Below, piece by piece: positions 35,157-43,991 of a DNA stretch of 64,000 nt. Under the pieces are notes generated by a model. It saw only the letters and a list, made by a program, of their open reading frames with translations. It was not told where the DNA came from and ran no database searches. The stretch is from Nitrobacter sp. NHB1 (GTDB lineage: Bacteria; Pseudomonadota; Alphaproteobacteria; Rhizobiales; Xanthobacteraceae): positions 2,332,001 through 2,396,000 of the forward strand of contig NZ_JBAMDA010000001.1 of NCBI RefSeq assembly GCF_036964665.1, read 5' to 3'. The translations under genes and the position numbers were made by a program. Within the stretch, counting starts at the first letter, position 1, and each line of letters opens with the position of its first letter.

Positions 35157-35678
35157 TTACTTCAGCTCGGCCGCGACGTGTTCGGCGTGCTGCTCGTGGC
35201 CCTCGAAGATCTTCAGCGCCGTCTGCAGCAGGCTCTTCAGCTCAGGATTACTGGCCGACGGAATGAGCTGGGTTTCGAGTGCGTTATCGACTGCCTTGTG
35301 ATAAGCGACCTCGTTGTCGACGTAGGCCTTGTCGAACGCCGCGCCCTTCAGCTTCGACAGCTTCTCGAGCTCGGCCGCGGCGTTCTTGGACAGCGTGCGG
35401 CTGGTGGCGTTGTCTTCGGGGATGACCTTGAGCTTCTTGACCAGTGCGAGCGCCTTCTCGTTCACCGCCTCGTGATCGCGCACCATATCGGCGGCGAAGG
35501 CCTTCACGTCCTTGTTCTCGGATTTCTTCAGCGCCTGCTTCGCCGCTGTGATATCGATGACGCCGGCAGTGTAGGCGATATGCGCAATCTGCGGATCGGT
35601 AAGTTTCGCATCCTGCGCGAAGGCGACGCCGGTCAGTAGCACTGCAGCGGCGATCGCCGCGCTCAGTCGAACAAGCAT
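35157..35678 (-). CDS. Periplasmic DUF4142 protein (ferritin-like fold)
   Basis: 173 residues with a signal peptide (1-21, TGVAFA-QD). The rest is helical: LTDPQIAHIAYTAGVIDITA, VKAFAADMVRDHEAVNEKAL, FDKAYVDNEVAYHKAVDNAL and IFEGHEQHAEHVAAELK. DUF4142 proteins resemble predicted outer-membrane or periplasmic ferritin-like four-helix proteins; the repeated D/E-H pairs (RDHEAVN, NEVAYHKAV, EGHEQHAEH) would suit a metal site. The role is not known; it is often found near ECF sigma factors. It lies 97 bases after the sigma gene and ten bases before the cupredoxin gene. Confidence 0.88.
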   Translation of the reverse strand: MLVRLSAAIAAAVLLTGVAFAQDAKLTDPQIAHIAYTAGVIDITAAKQALKKSENKDVKAFAADMVRDHEAVNEKALALVKKLKVIPEDNATSRTLSKNAAAELEKLSKLKGAAFDKAYVDNEVAYHKAVDNALETQLIPSASNPELKSLLQTALKIFEGHEQHAEHVAAELK

Positions 35679-35775
35679 TTTTGATACTCCTGTGACGCCG
35701 CGATTCGAAAATCGCCGGGCGCTTTGTTTGAAGACACACAGGATTGGATGCGGCGCGACGCAACAGGTTCCGGAA

Positions 35776-36471
35776 TTATTTGGTCAGACCGAGCCGACCG
35801 AGCACCGCGTCGGTCAGACGTGCGCAGCGTTTGCCAGCGAAAGGAAAGGCCTCCATCACGACCGGGCCGATCTTCTTTTCCACGTTGGCGCGCAACATCG
35901 TGCGGGCGCGATGTAGCCTCGTCTTCACGGTTTCCGGCTTGAGGTCGAGGATCTCAGCCGTTTCCTCCACGTTCATGCCCTCGATCACGCGCGTGATGAA
36001 GACGATGCGGAACGCCTCGGGCAGTTCATCAACCGCGTGCTCGACGATATGCTGGATTTCGCGCTGGGCCATGGTTTTTTCCGGATCATCGACGAAGGCG
36101 GAAACGGGGAACCGGATGATACGGGCGTTCGACGCCCCGGACTCCTCCAGCGTAGTCCAGTCAACGCTCGGGCGCTGGCGCCGCAGCCGGCCAAGCGCCT
36201 CGTTCATGGCGATGCGCGCCAGCCAGGTTGCAAGACGGGAATCGCCACGAAAGCTATCGAGATGCGTGAAGGCACGAACGTAGGTTTCCTGCACGACATC
36301 CTCGGCCTCGCTGTCGTTGCGCAGGATGCCGCGGGCGATCCGGTAGAGCTTGCGATTGTTCGCCTGCATAATGGCGCGGATCGCGCTTTCGTCACGCACG
36401 CGGGCGCGGCGAATCAGTTCATCATCGTCATCGCACGGGCCGGCGGCCGGCCGGGACTGAACCTGTTGCAT
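35776..36471 (-). CDS. ECF-type RNA polymerase sigma factor
   Basis: 231 residues. The sigma-2 region spans about 20-90 (IRAIMQANNRKLYRIARGIL, DSEAEDVVQETYVRAFTHLD, RLATWLARIAMNEALGRLRR); the sigma-4 region about 135-190 (ELPEAFRIVFITRVIEGMNV, EETAEILDLKPETVKTRLHR, ARTMLRANVEKK). It directs transcription of a small regulon, likely including itself and the DUF4142-cupredoxin genes. No anti-sigma gene follows, which is uncommon for ECF factors; regulation may be transcriptional or through an unlinked partner. The C-terminal extension (FPFAGKRCARLTDAVLGRLG) is typical of a rhizobial subgroup. The start at 36471 is the first ATG that gives the full sigma-2 region. Confidence 0.92.
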   Translation of the reverse strand: MQQVQSRPAAGPCDDDDELIRRARVRDESAIRAIMQANNRKLYRIARGILRNDSEAEDVVQETYVRAFTHLDSFRGDSRLATWLARIAMNEALGRLRRQRPSVDWTTLEESGASNARIIRFPVSAFVDDPEKTMAQREIQHIVEHAVDELPEAFRIVFITRVIEGMNVEETAEILDLKPETVKTRLHRARTMLRANVEKKIGPVVMEAFPFAGKRCARLTDAVLGRLGLTK

Positions 36472-36535
36472 GCGCGCCTCACTCCCGATCTTAAGGATAC
36501 TCCACCTTCAGCAGATATGGATGCGGCAAAGCCGA

Positions 36536-36558
36536 TCAGGTTCCCAAGCTCAGGTTCC
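36536..36558 (-). promoter_or_regulatory. Two GGAACCTGA direct repeats upstream of the ECF sigma gene
   Basis: On the minus strand GGAACCTGA occurs at 36558-36550 and 36544-36536. GGAAC is the common ECF -35 core, so one copy may be the autoregulated promoter of the sigma gene. A matching -10 element is not clear. Confidence 0.35.
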
Positions 36559-36756
36559 AAGATGGGGAAATTAACCATACATCCGCTGTCCGGCGGTTAA
36601 TCCATCCAGGAAGTGCAGCGCGTCGGCAACACTGGATTTGAATCTGATTCGAGAGATCGCGGCCATCTGGACAAAATGCCGATCTCGCCGGAGGCTACAG
36701 ACCTTAGACATCGCACAAAGGTCCCTGCAAATTCGGGATCGACACCGGGGCAGACG

Positions 36757-37215
36757 ATGAGGGTCGTGACGGGATTGCTTGCAGCGCTACTCGTGCTGGG
36801 ACATGTCGCTGCAAGCCAGGCCGTGGTCCGGATCGGCGAGGATCGGGGTGGCCGGATCGGAACCTACGTCGATAAATACCAGAACCTTCGTGACACCGGC
36901 CAGTCCGTCATCATCGATGGTCTGTGCGCATCGGCCTGCACCATCGTTCTCGGCGCGGTTCCACACGACAGGATTTGCGTGACCTCCCATGCCGCTCTCG
37001 GATTTCATGCCGCGTGGGATATCGGATCCGACGGCCGGGCCGTGACCAACTCCCAAGCGACCCACATGCTGTATCTGATGTACCCTTCCGCAATCCGGCG
37101 CTGGATCAAACAGCGCGGCGGTTTGACGCGGCACATGATCTTCCTGCGCGGCCGTCAGCTCACTGCCATGTACCGTCCATGCTACCTCGACGCGCGGGCG
37201 TCTTCGGCGCGCTGA
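36757..37215 (+). CDS. Secreted ClpP/crotonase-like fold protein of unknown function
   Basis: 152 residues from the ATG at 36757; the frame is open to 36613, but the signal peptide (MRVVTGLLAALLVLGHVAAS) starts here. The pattern GRIGTYVDKYQNLRDTGQSV, IIDGLCASACTIVLGAVPHD, RICVTSHAALGFHAAWD is that of small rhizobial proteins distantly related to ClpP-type serine proteases: Ser in SACT and His in GFHAA occupy the expected catalytic places. The peptidase role is unproven. Two conserved Cys (CASAC) and a later C may form a disulfide. No operon partner; the sigma gene is divergent. Confidence 0.7.
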   Translation: MRVVTGLLAALLVLGHVAASQAVVRIGEDRGGRIGTYVDKYQNLRDTGQSVIIDGLCASACTIVLGAVPHDRICVTSHAALGFHAAWDIGSDGRAVTNSQATHMLYLMYPSAIRRWIKQRGGLTRHMIFLRGRQLTAMYRPCYLDARASSAR

Positions 37216-37231
37216 CCCGGATCATGATGAT

Positions 37232-37252
37232 TTTGGATCGAATCGATCCAAA
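37232..37252. repeat. Perfect palindrome, part of an interspersed repeat
   Basis: tttggatcga and tcgatccaaa are separated by one base. The flanking catgatga/gtcatgaacgtgatcg belongs to a motif frequent in Bradyrhizobium intergenic DNA. It may act as a terminator for the 36757 gene. Confidence 0.65.
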
Positions 37253-37279
37253 GTCATGAACGTGATCGATTCCAATATT

Positions 37280-37341
37280 CTAGAGCGTTTTCGAGCGAAG
37301 TGGGCACCGGTTCGCGTGAAGAAAGCGCGTCAAATCAAAAT
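37280..37341. repeat. Interspersed repeat, copy 3
   Basis: tctagagcgttttcgagcga followed by agtgggcaccggttcgcgtg and aagaaagcgcgtcaaatcaa; same family as 10767-10871. A related short piece (gcggataccggttttgcgat) occurs at 37731-37750, just before the SCO gene. Confidence 0.8.
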
Positions 37342-37541
37342 CTGCGGGCGGAAAACCGCTACACATTTTTCCTCATCCCGCTCCAGGCAGCATTGCCCAT
37401 TCATCACACCGTGATCGCAGACGGTTGCGGCTTGCCTTGAGGGCGCGACTGGCCTTATCTGCAACCAGCCGAGGCGGCAGGACGCGATTGCGCCCGCTGA
37501 CCGTTGGCGACGTTGAATATTCACGGGAACCCGCGGGAACC

Positions 37542-37715
37542 ATGCAGCGCTCGGCGCAACTGGCGACCTCACAACAGGGAATCGCCTCGACGATCGTAGC
37601 AGGCAGCGCGGCCGCCGGCGCGGCGTTGCTGCTCGGAGCGCTGGCGCTCTGGGCGCACTACGGAACCGCCGTGTTCTTCGAGATGCTTGCCTCCGGCATC
37701 GCCGCCTGCTTCTAA
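37542..37715 (+). CDS. Small membrane protein (57 aa), hypothetical
   Basis: From the ATG at 37542 the product is MQRSAQLATSQQGIASTIVA followed by GSAAAGAALLLGALALWAHY and GTAVFFEMLASGIAACF. It has a single long hydrophobic segment and a C-terminal amphipathic part. A frame upstream is open to 37425, but that part is Arg-rich and atypical. No known family. It lies 66 bases before the SCO gene on the same strand and might be co-transcribed with it. Confidence 0.5.
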   Translation: MQRSAQLATSQQGIASTIVAGSAAAGAALLLGALALWAHYGTAVFFEMLASGIAACF

Positions 37716-37781
37716 CGCGTATTCCGCAAAAGCGGATACCGGTTTTGCGATCAGGATATGCGTAAGTTATAAGGACATCCG

Positions 37782-38375
37782 ATGACAAATAAAGCCACCC
37801 GCCCGCTGATTGTGTTTGCGGCCTTCGCCGGCAGCCTGGCCGTCGGCCTCACGGTGGTGCTGTGGCTGCTCGGCGGGCTGACCAGCAAACCGGCGGTGGC
37901 TTCGATCGGCGGCCCGTTCCAACTGACCGACCAGACCGGCCAGACCGTCACCGAAAAGAGTCTGGTGGGCCGCCCGACGATCGTCTTCTTCGGCTACACC
38001 CATTGTCCCGACGTCTGCCCGACCTCGCTGTTCGAGATGTCGCAGGTGCTGCGGGCGATGGGCAAGGATGCCGACCGCGTCAACGCCTATTTCGTGACGG
38101 TCGATCCGGAGCGCGATACGCAGGCCACGATGAAGGAGTATCTCTCCAGCTTCGATCCGCACCTGAAAGGCTTGACCGGCGATCAGGCGGCGGTCACGAA
38201 GATGCTGTCCGAATATCGGGTCTTCGCCAAAAAGATTCCGCTGCAGGATGGAAGTTACTCGATGGATCATACGGCGCTGATCTATCTGATGGATCGCGAT
38301 GGCCACTTCGTCTCGCCGTTCAATCTCAAACGCACGCCCGAAGCGGCCGCCGCCGATCTCAAGCGCTATCTGTAG
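37782..38375 (+). CDS. SCO1/SenC-family protein (copy 2)
   Basis: 197 residues. Residues 8-33 are a membrane anchor (LIVFAAFAGSLAVGLTVVLW). The thioredoxin fold has FQLTDQTGQTVTEKSLVGRP, TIVFFGYTHCPDVCPTSLFE (C75, C79), FVTVDPERDT and YSMDHTALIYLMDRDG (H163). It is a canonical SCO protein for copper loading of cytochrome c oxidase; of the two SCO genes in the window this one looks more like the housekeeping version of Bradyrhizobiaceae. Its stop overlaps the stop of the converging GT2 gene by ten bases. Confidence 0.93.
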   Translation: MTNKATRPLIVFAAFAGSLAVGLTVVLWLLGGLTSKPAVASIGGPFQLTDQTGQTVTEKSLVGRPTIVFFGYTHCPDVCPTSLFEMSQVLRAMGKDADRVNAYFVTVDPERDTQATMKEYLSSFDPHLKGLTGDQAAVTKMLSEYRVFAKKIPLQDGSYSMDHTALIYLMDRDGHFVSPFNLKRTPEAAAADLKRYL

Positions 38376-40423
38376 CGCTGCCGCCGTGGCGTGGCCATGG
38401 CGCGGGAGGCGGGCGTTTGCGAAGCGGCGTTCGATCGGATTTGCGAGGAAAGGCCGTGCTCGGTCTTCTCCCATCGGTATGGTTCGCTCAGCAGTTGATA
38501 CAGTGCGCGCCACGCCGCGATCGAAAGACAGGCCCAATAGACCGGCGTCAGCGCCAGGATCCAGCCCTGCCGCAACTGCCCGCGCCGCGCCAGGCCCATC
38601 AGAGCGACCACGATCGTCGAGACGAAACCGGCGGCGATCGTGGTCCAATGCAGCGGTGTGACCGGGTTCGCAGCAAACCAGTCGGTCATGCCAAAACGGG
38701 CCATCGCATCGAACGCCACATTGACGACGAGAACAGGAAAGGCCAGCGCCGTTAGCACATTGCCGCCGACGACGGCGTTCAGTGTCAAAAACCCCTTCGC
38801 ACCCGCTTCCCACCACAGCCGCCAGGGCCGGCGCATGTGCACGCTCCAGGTCTGCATCCACCCCTTCATCCAGCGCGAGCGCTGGCGCAACCATCCGCCG
38901 AAACGCACCGGCGCCTCCTCGAACGTTGTCGATACGAAGGTGGTCGAGCGGTAGCCGAAGCGCGCCAGCCGAAAGCCGAGGTCGGCGTCCTCGGTGACGT
39001 TGTAGGCATCCCAGCCGCCCACCTCGCGAAGGACCGCGGTACGGAAGTGGTTCGACGATCCGCCGAGCGGCAGCGGCACGCCGAATGATGCGAGTCCGGG
39101 AAGGAAGACGTCGAACTGTCCGGCATATTCGGCGGCGAACATGCGCGAGAGCCAGCTGTCCGACTGATTTTCGATGCAGAGGCTGGCCTGAACGCAGGCC
39201 ACGTCAGTGCCTTGAGTGCGAAAGGCGTCGAGCGCGGCGCGAAGCTGGCCCGGATCGGGACGGTCTTCGGCATCGAACACGGCGGTGAAACTGCCGCGCG
39301 CGAACGGCAGCGCGCAATTGAGCGCCTTCGGCTTGGTGCGCGGCCCTATCGCCGGGGCGAGCAGGACCTGGACCTGCGGCATCGGGCCGAGCCTCGCAAG
39401 GGCGGCGCGGGTTTCGAGATCGTCGAGCTCGATCACGATGATGACGTCGAGCTTTTCGCGCGGGTAGTCCAGGGCGCCGATGGCCTGCATCAGCGGTGCG
39501 ACCGATGCCGCTTCGCGATACAGCGCCGCGATCACGGTGTAGACAGGCAGATGGCCGTCGGGGGTGCGCGGCGGTCGCACCGTCGGGCGCAACGGCCGCA
39601 GGCTGGCCGCGAGCCGCAGGCCGATGAATGCGAGAAACCATACCGCCAGCACGCTGCCCCCGATATCCAGGGTGGAGGCTGGCGTCAGCGTCATCATGAC
39701 GGCGAGAGCGCCGGTCTGTGCGCGGCGCCGCATTGCGCGCAGCCCGCGGGGGGAACCGTCGGCAACCGGCGCGGCCGACAGGGCCGGGAATCGCCGACCG
39801 AGCGCATTGGCGGCGGACTGGCCGAGCACGTCGCCGGTCCGCCGCAGCAGAAACTGATTGAGGTCTCGCGTCGATGTCAGACGGACCCGGTCGCATAACG
39901 ACGGATACATAGCAGTCAGGCGGCAGAGCCGTCGCGCGCCGAAACCGCGCGGTGCGATGGCCCAGATCAGCTTCCCATCCCGGCGCAGCGGAAGCAGTCC
40001 GTGTTCCGCAGCGCGGGGCAGGTGGCGGTCGGGCAAGGCGCAATCGGCGCGGGATGCGTCTGCGAATGTCTCGATCGCAAGACCTGTGTGAAGGGAGAGC
40101 GTTTGCAGGTAAGTGTCTTCGTTAATGACGCCCGACCGGATCAGCGCCTGATCCGCGCCGATTTCCACCTCCCGGCCGCGCGCCTCGGCCGCGCGCAGCA
40201 GGGTCGGAGCGAGAACGTGCCGCAGGCAATCCAGTTCGCTCGCCGGGCCCGGCTCCGGGTCACGCAGCCAGTTGTCGTTGCTCGATTGCAGAATGCGAAC
40301 AACGCCCGCGGGAAAGGCCGGCGGCGGGAGCGGCGACCCCTTAGGCCCGTCGCAGCGGGGCGCAGCGGCCCTCCCGCGACCCTCGACCCGCTTGCTATCC
40401 TCAACATGGTCCAGTTCCGCCAA
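38366..40423 (-). CDS. Glycosyltransferase family 2 membrane protein with N-terminal MshEN-like domain
   Basis: 685 residues. Residues about 70-185 resemble the MshEN / T2SSE N-terminal domain (ALIRSGVINEDTYLQTLSLH, EHGLLPLRRDGKLIWAIAP), known in other proteins as a cyclic-di-GMP-binding module. Two helices follow (about 240-265). The GT2 domain has LPVYTVIAALYREAASVAPL, AVFDAEDRPDPGQL (the DxD-like motif), YNVTEDADLGFRLARFGY (ED) and RQRSRWMKGWMQTW (QxxRW), as in processive beta-glycan synthases; three or more helices end the protein. It probably makes or exports a polysaccharide, possibly under c-di-GMP control (inference). It converges with the SCO gene and is divergent from the binding-protein gene. 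Confidence 0.85.
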   Translation of the reverse strand: MAELDHVEDSKRVEGRGRAAAPRCDGPKGSPLPPPAFPAGVVRILQSSNDNWLRDPEPGPASELDCLRHVLAPTLLRAAEARGREVEIGADQALIRSGVINEDTYLQTLSLHTGLAIETFADASRADCALPDRHLPRAAEHGLLPLRRDGKLIWAIAPRGFGARRLCRLTAMYPSLCDRVRLTSTRDLNQFLLRRTGDVLGQSAANALGRRFPALSAAPVADGSPRGLRAMRRRAQTGALAVMMTLTPASTLDIGGSVLAVWFLAFIGLRLAASLRPLRPTVRPPRTPDGHLPVYTVIAALYREAASVAPLMQAIGALDYPREKLDVIIVIELDDLETRAALARLGPMPQVQVLLAPAIGPRTKPKALNCALPFARGSFTAVFDAEDRPDPGQLRAALDAFRTQGTDVACVQASLCIENQSDSWLSRMFAAEYAGQFDVFLPGLASFGVPLPLGGSSNHFRTAVLREVGGWDAYNVTEDADLGFRLARFGYRSTTFVSTTFEEAPVRFGGWLRQRSRWMKGWMQTWSVHMRRPWRLWWEAGAKGFLTLNAVVGGNVLTALAFPVLVVNVAFDAMARFGMTDWFAANPVTPLHWTTIAAGFVSTIVVALMGLARRGQLRQGWILALTPVYWACLSIAAWRALYQLLSEPYRWEKTEHGLSSQIRSNAASQTPASRAMATPRRQRYR

Positions 40424-40504
40424 GTGACGCCCCCACGCAACAAACGATACTCGCGTCCCGCTCCGGATGGTCTATAAGACCCTCCGTGCGAAAAGCCCCG
40501 GCCA

Positions 40505-41425
40505 ATGCAACCACAGATTACCGTTTCCTCCAACGAAAGATTGTTCCGCCGCCGCGCGACCACGCTGGGTTGTGTGCTGGTCGCCGGCTGGATGCTGGTT
40601 TTGGGAGCAGCGATCGACGATGCGCGCGCGGAGACCGCAGCGAAGACCGCCATCGTCGCGCCGCAGGCGGTACCGGGCTTCTGGGATCCGCGCCACCGCC
40701 CGGACCGCCCCGATCTGTCACGCCTCACCGTAATCCGCTTTCTGACCGAGACCGACTATCCACCGTTCAACTTCACCGGTCCCGACGGCAATCCGGCCGG
40801 CTTCAATGTCGATCTGGCGCGCGCCCTGTGCGAGGAGATCAAGGTCACCTGCACGATTCAGATGCGACGCTTCGAGACGCTGGTGGACGCGCTCACCAGC
40901 AACCGCGGCGATGCCATCATCGCCTCGCTCGCGGTCACGCCGGAGCTACGCAAGCGGGTGGACTTCACCGATCCGTACTATCGAACGCCGGCGCGATTCG
41001 TGTCGCGGCGCGACGCCGTGATGGCCGAGGTGCGCCCGGAATATCTCGAGGGCAAGAAGGTCGGCGTCATCGCGGGGTCGGCGCACGAGGCCTATCTCAA
41101 AGCTTTCTTCACCGACGCCGAACTGCACACGTATCCAAACGCCGAGACGCTGCGGCAGGCGCTGCGGCGGGGCGAGGTCGACTTCATTTTTGGCGACGCC
41201 ATTTCATTGGCGTTCTGGATCAACGGCACCGATTCGGAAGGTTGCTGCGCGTTCAGCGGCGGCCCCTTTGTCGAGAGCCGCTATTTCGGCGAAGGCGTCG
41301 GCATCGCGGTGAAAAAGGGCAATGACGTGCTGCGCCAGGCGCTGAACTGGGCGCTGTTCCGAGTTTGGGAAAAAGGCCGCTATACCGACCTGTGGCTGCG
41401 CTATTTTTCCGTCAGTCCGTTTTAG
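40505..41425 (+). CDS. Periplasmic amino-acid-type solute-binding protein (SBP_bac_3)
   Basis: 306 residues. The twin-Arg-like N-terminus (ERLFRRRATTLGCVLVAGWM) and the site DDARA-E (about 42) indicate export. The family-3 binding fold shows RFLTETDYPPFNFTGPDGNP, AGFNVDLARALCEEIKVTCT, ALTSNRGDAIIASLAVTPEL, RKRVDFTDPYYRTPARFVSR and KKVGVIAGSAHEAYLKAF. That is typical for polar amino acid or cyclohexadienyl-type ligands. No permease or ATPase gene is adjacent, so it is an orphan binding protein or works as a sensor partner. Confidence 0.87.
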   Translation: MQPQITVSSNERLFRRRATTLGCVLVAGWMLVLGAAIDDARAETAAKTAIVAPQAVPGFWDPRHRPDRPDLSRLTVIRFLTETDYPPFNFTGPDGNPAGFNVDLARALCEEIKVTCTIQMRRFETLVDALTSNRGDAIIASLAVTPELRKRVDFTDPYYRTPARFVSRRDAVMAEVRPEYLEGKKVGVIAGSAHEAYLKAFFTDAELHTYPNAETLRQALRRGEVDFIFGDAISLAFWINGTDSEGCCAFSGGPFVESRYFGEGVGIAVKKGNDVLRQALNWALFRVWEKGRYTDLWLRYFSVSPF

Positions 41426-41480
41426 AGCATGATCCCGAAAAGTAGAGACCGGTTTTCGAAATAGGATCATGTTCAATCAA
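41423..41480. repeat. Interspersed repeat, copy 4 (diverged type)
   Basis: tagagcatgatcccgaaaag, then tagagaccggttttcgaaat and aggatcatgttcaatcaa. gagcatgatcc and ggatcatgttc are inverted copies around the shared ACCGGTT core. The TAG at its left end is the stop codon of the binding-protein gene. Confidence 0.75.
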
Positions 41481-41533
41481 TAAAGATCAAGGTGTGGCGC
41501 AGCGCCTGATGCCGCGCGTCATGGAGAGTTGAG

Positions 41534-43165
41534 ATGTCGGACATGATGTCAGCGAGCGATCTGCGCGCGCTCGCCGAGCAATCCAATGCGTGGCCGTTCG
41601 AGCAGGCAAGGCAGATCGTCGCGCGCCTGAAGAAGCGGCCGAAGGACGAGGTGCTGTTCGAGACCGGCTACGGCCCCTCCGGGCTGCCGCATATCGGCAC
41701 CTTCGGCGAGGTCGCGCGCACCACCATGGTGCGCCACGCCTTCCGCGCGCTGACCGAAGACAGGATCAAAACACGGCTGCTGGCGTTTTCCGACGATATG
41801 GACGGCTTGCGCAAGGTGCCGGACAACGTGCCCAACAAGGAGCTGCTGGCGCAGGATCTCGGCAAGCCGCTGACGCGGGTGCGCGATCCCTTCGGCACCC
41901 ATCCGAGCTTCGGCGAGCACAACAACGCCCGGCTGCGCGCCTTCCTCGACACCTTCGGTTTCGACTACGAGTTCGCAAGCTCGACGGCCTACTACACTTC
42001 GGGCCGCTTCGACGCCACGCTTCTAAAGGTGCTGGAAAACATCGACAAGGTGATGGCGATCATGCTGCCGTCCTTGCGCGAGGAGCGCGCGGCGAGTTAT
42101 TCGCCGTTCCTGCCCATCTGTCCGCGCACCGGCGTGGTGCTGCAGGTGCCTATATCAGCGCATGACGCGTGCGCCGGCACGATCTCTTACGACGACCCCG
42201 AAACCGGGGAGCGGGTTACGGTCCCCGTCACCGGGGGACATTGCAAGCTGCAGTGGAAGCCGGACTGGGCGATGCGCTGGGCCGCGCTCGGCGTCGACTA
42301 TGAGATGGCCGGCAAGGACCTGATCGATTCGGTCAAGCTGTCGGGCAAAATCTGTTCCGCGCTCGGCGGCACGCCGCCGGAGGGGTTCAACTACGAACTG
42401 TTTCTCGATGACAGGGGCCAGAAGATTTCCAAGTCGAAGGGCAACGGGATCACCATCGACGAGTGGCTGCGCTATGCCTCGCCGGAATCGCTGTCGCTGT
42501 TCATGTATCGTGAACCGAAGGCGGCGAAGCGGCTGCATTTCGACGTGATCCCGCGCAACGTCGACGACTACCAGCAGTTCCTCGATGGCTATCCGCGTCA
42601 GGACGCCAGGCAGCAGCTCGCCAACCCGGTCTGGCACATTCATGCCGGCCGTCCGCCTGCGGCCGACATGCCGGTCACGTTCCAGTTGCTGCTGACGCTG
42701 GTGTCGTCGTCGAACGCGGAGAATGCCGAAACCCTGTGGGGCTTCATCGGCCGCTACCGGCCCGGCGTCACGCCGCAGACCCATCCGAAGCTCGATGCGC
42801 TGGTCGGCTATGCCGTCAACTATTACCGCGACTTCGTGGCGCCGACGAAACAGTTCCGCGAGCCGACCGGGAGCGAGCGCGCCGCGCTGCAAGACTTGCG
42901 CGATGTGCTGTCGCAACTGCCCGCAGACGCCTCGGCCGAAGACATTCAGAACGCGGTCTATGAGATCGGCCGCCGCGAACCCTTCCTCAACCACAAGAAG
43001 CTCGCCAAGGACGGCCGTCCCGGCGTCTCGCTCGACTGGTTCAACATGCTCTATCAGGTGCTGCTCGGTCAGGAGAAGGGACCGCGCTTCGGCTCGTTCG
43101 TCGCGGTCTATGGCGTGCAGAACGCCGTTGCGATGATCGACGGCGCGCTGGCGCGAGCGGGGTAA
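41534..43165 (+). CDS. lysS: Lysyl-tRNA synthetase, class I
   Basis: 543 residues. This is the archaeal-type class I enzyme (LysK) used by alphaproteobacteria instead of the class II enzyme. The HIGH motif is HIGT (53-56) in [20 protein letters not shown]; the KMSKS motif is KISKSKGN from K297. Other family marks are [43 protein letters not shown] and the zinc-free C-terminal helical domain. It charges tRNA-Lys. A start at 41534 ([20 protein letters not shown]) has GGAGAG upstream. It is a single gene; L,D-transpeptidase follows after 240 bases. Confidence 0.96.
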   Translation: MSDMMSASDLRALAEQSNAWPFEQARQIVARLKKRPKDEVLFETGYGPSGLPHIGTFGEVARTTMVRHAFRALTEDRIKTRLLAFSDDMDGLRKVPDNVPNKELLAQDLGKPLTRVRDPFGTHPSFGEHNNARLRAFLDTFGFDYEFASSTAYYTSGRFDATLLKVLENIDKVMAIMLPSLREERAASYSPFLPICPRTGVVLQVPISAHDACAGTISYDDPETGERVTVPVTGGHCKLQWKPDWAMRWAALGVDYEMAGKDLIDSVKLSGKICSALGGTPPEGFNYELFLDDRGQKISKSKGNGITIDEWLRYASPESLSLFMYREPKAAKRLHFDVIPRNVDDYQQFLDGYPRQDARQQLANPVWHIHAGRPPAADMPVTFQLLLTLVSSSNAENAETLWGFIGRYRPGVTPQTHPKLDALVGYAVNYYRDFVAPTKQFREPTGSERAALQDLRDVLSQLPADASAEDIQNAVYEIGRREPFLNHKKLAKDGRPGVSLDWFNMLYQVLLGQEKGPRFGSFVAVYGVQNAVAMIDGALARAG

Positions 43166-43408
43166 CTCACGCGCCTGTCAGGCGCAGGCCGCGCGCCGGC
43201 GGCGGCTTGGCGTCCGGGCATTGTTTTCCGGTCATTTACCTTGTTTGCGGGATTTTCTTTATATGCCGCCGCCGCGCAGCGCGTTGCGCCCGGCGGAAGA
43301 GGTTGGGTAACGAACCGGATGAACAATGCATCGGCGAAAACGGCTCGCAAGTCCGGAGAATCCCGGATTTGACGGATGCCGGCTGCGGTACAGCTTTGGA
43401 GCGAAGGG

Positions 43409-43927
43409 ATGTTGACGAGGGCTGCGGCGGCATTGGCCGCCACGATCGGAGCGAGCCTGCTCGGTATCGTATCGGCCGAGGCGCGGCCGGATGTGGTGAG
43501 CTATCGCAGCGACTATTCGCCGGGAACGATCGTGGTGAAGACGAAGGAGCGCCGGCTTTACCTGATCGTCGATTCCGATCGTGCGATCCGCTATCCCGTC
43601 GGCGTCGGCAGGGCCGGCAAGCAATGGGCGGGCGCCACGCACATCGAGGGCAAGTATCGCGAGCCCGCATGGGCGCCGCCGGCGGAGGTGAAGCGCGATA
43701 ATCCGCGGATTCCGGATGTGATCGCCGGTGGCTCGCCGGCGAATCCGATGGGCGTCGCGGCGATGACGCTGTCCGGCGGCGGACAATACGCCATTCACGG
43801 CACCAACCGGCCGCAGACGGTCGGTCATTTCGTGTCATACGGCTGCATCCGCATGTACAACGACGACATCGACGACCTCTATCGGCGCGTCTCGATCGGA
43901 ACGCCGGTGGTGGTGACGCAGCGGTAG
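43409..43927 (+). CDS. L,D-transpeptidase (YkuD/ErfK family)
   Basis: 172 residues from the ATG at 43409; the frame is open to 43376. A signal peptide covers about 1-26 (AAALAATIGASLLGIVSAEA). The YkuD domain follows: GTIVVKTKERRLYLIVDSDR, PVGVGRAGKQWAGATHI and the active-site stretch YAIHGTNRPQTVGHFVSYGC, IRMYNDDIDDLY, with H130 and catalytic C146. It forms 3-3 peptidoglycan cross-links or anchors proteins to peptidoglycan. The small length without extra domains is common in rhizobia. A strong terminator ends the transcript. Confidence 0.93.
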   Translation: MLTRAAAALAATIGASLLGIVSAEARPDVVSYRSDYSPGTIVVKTKERRLYLIVDSDRAIRYPVGVGRAGKQWAGATHIEGKYREPAWAPPAEVKRDNPRIPDVIAGGSPANPMGVAAMTLSGGGQYAIHGTNRPQTVGHFVSYGCIRMYNDDIDDLYRRVSIGTPVVVTQR

Positions 43928-43948
43928 ATTGTTGCGAGCGGTCGATGC

Positions 43949-43979
43949 AAAAAGCCGTGCGGTTCGCGCGGCTTTTTTT
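43949..43979 (+). terminator. Rho-independent terminator after the L,D-transpeptidase gene
   Basis: aaaaagccg (43949-43957) pairs with cggcttttt (43970-43978) around a GC-rich loop (tgcggttcgcg, which can pair further), followed by a run of T. It can serve the converging nuclease gene too. Confidence 0.85.
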
Positions 43980-43991
43980 ATGCGAGGTGAT

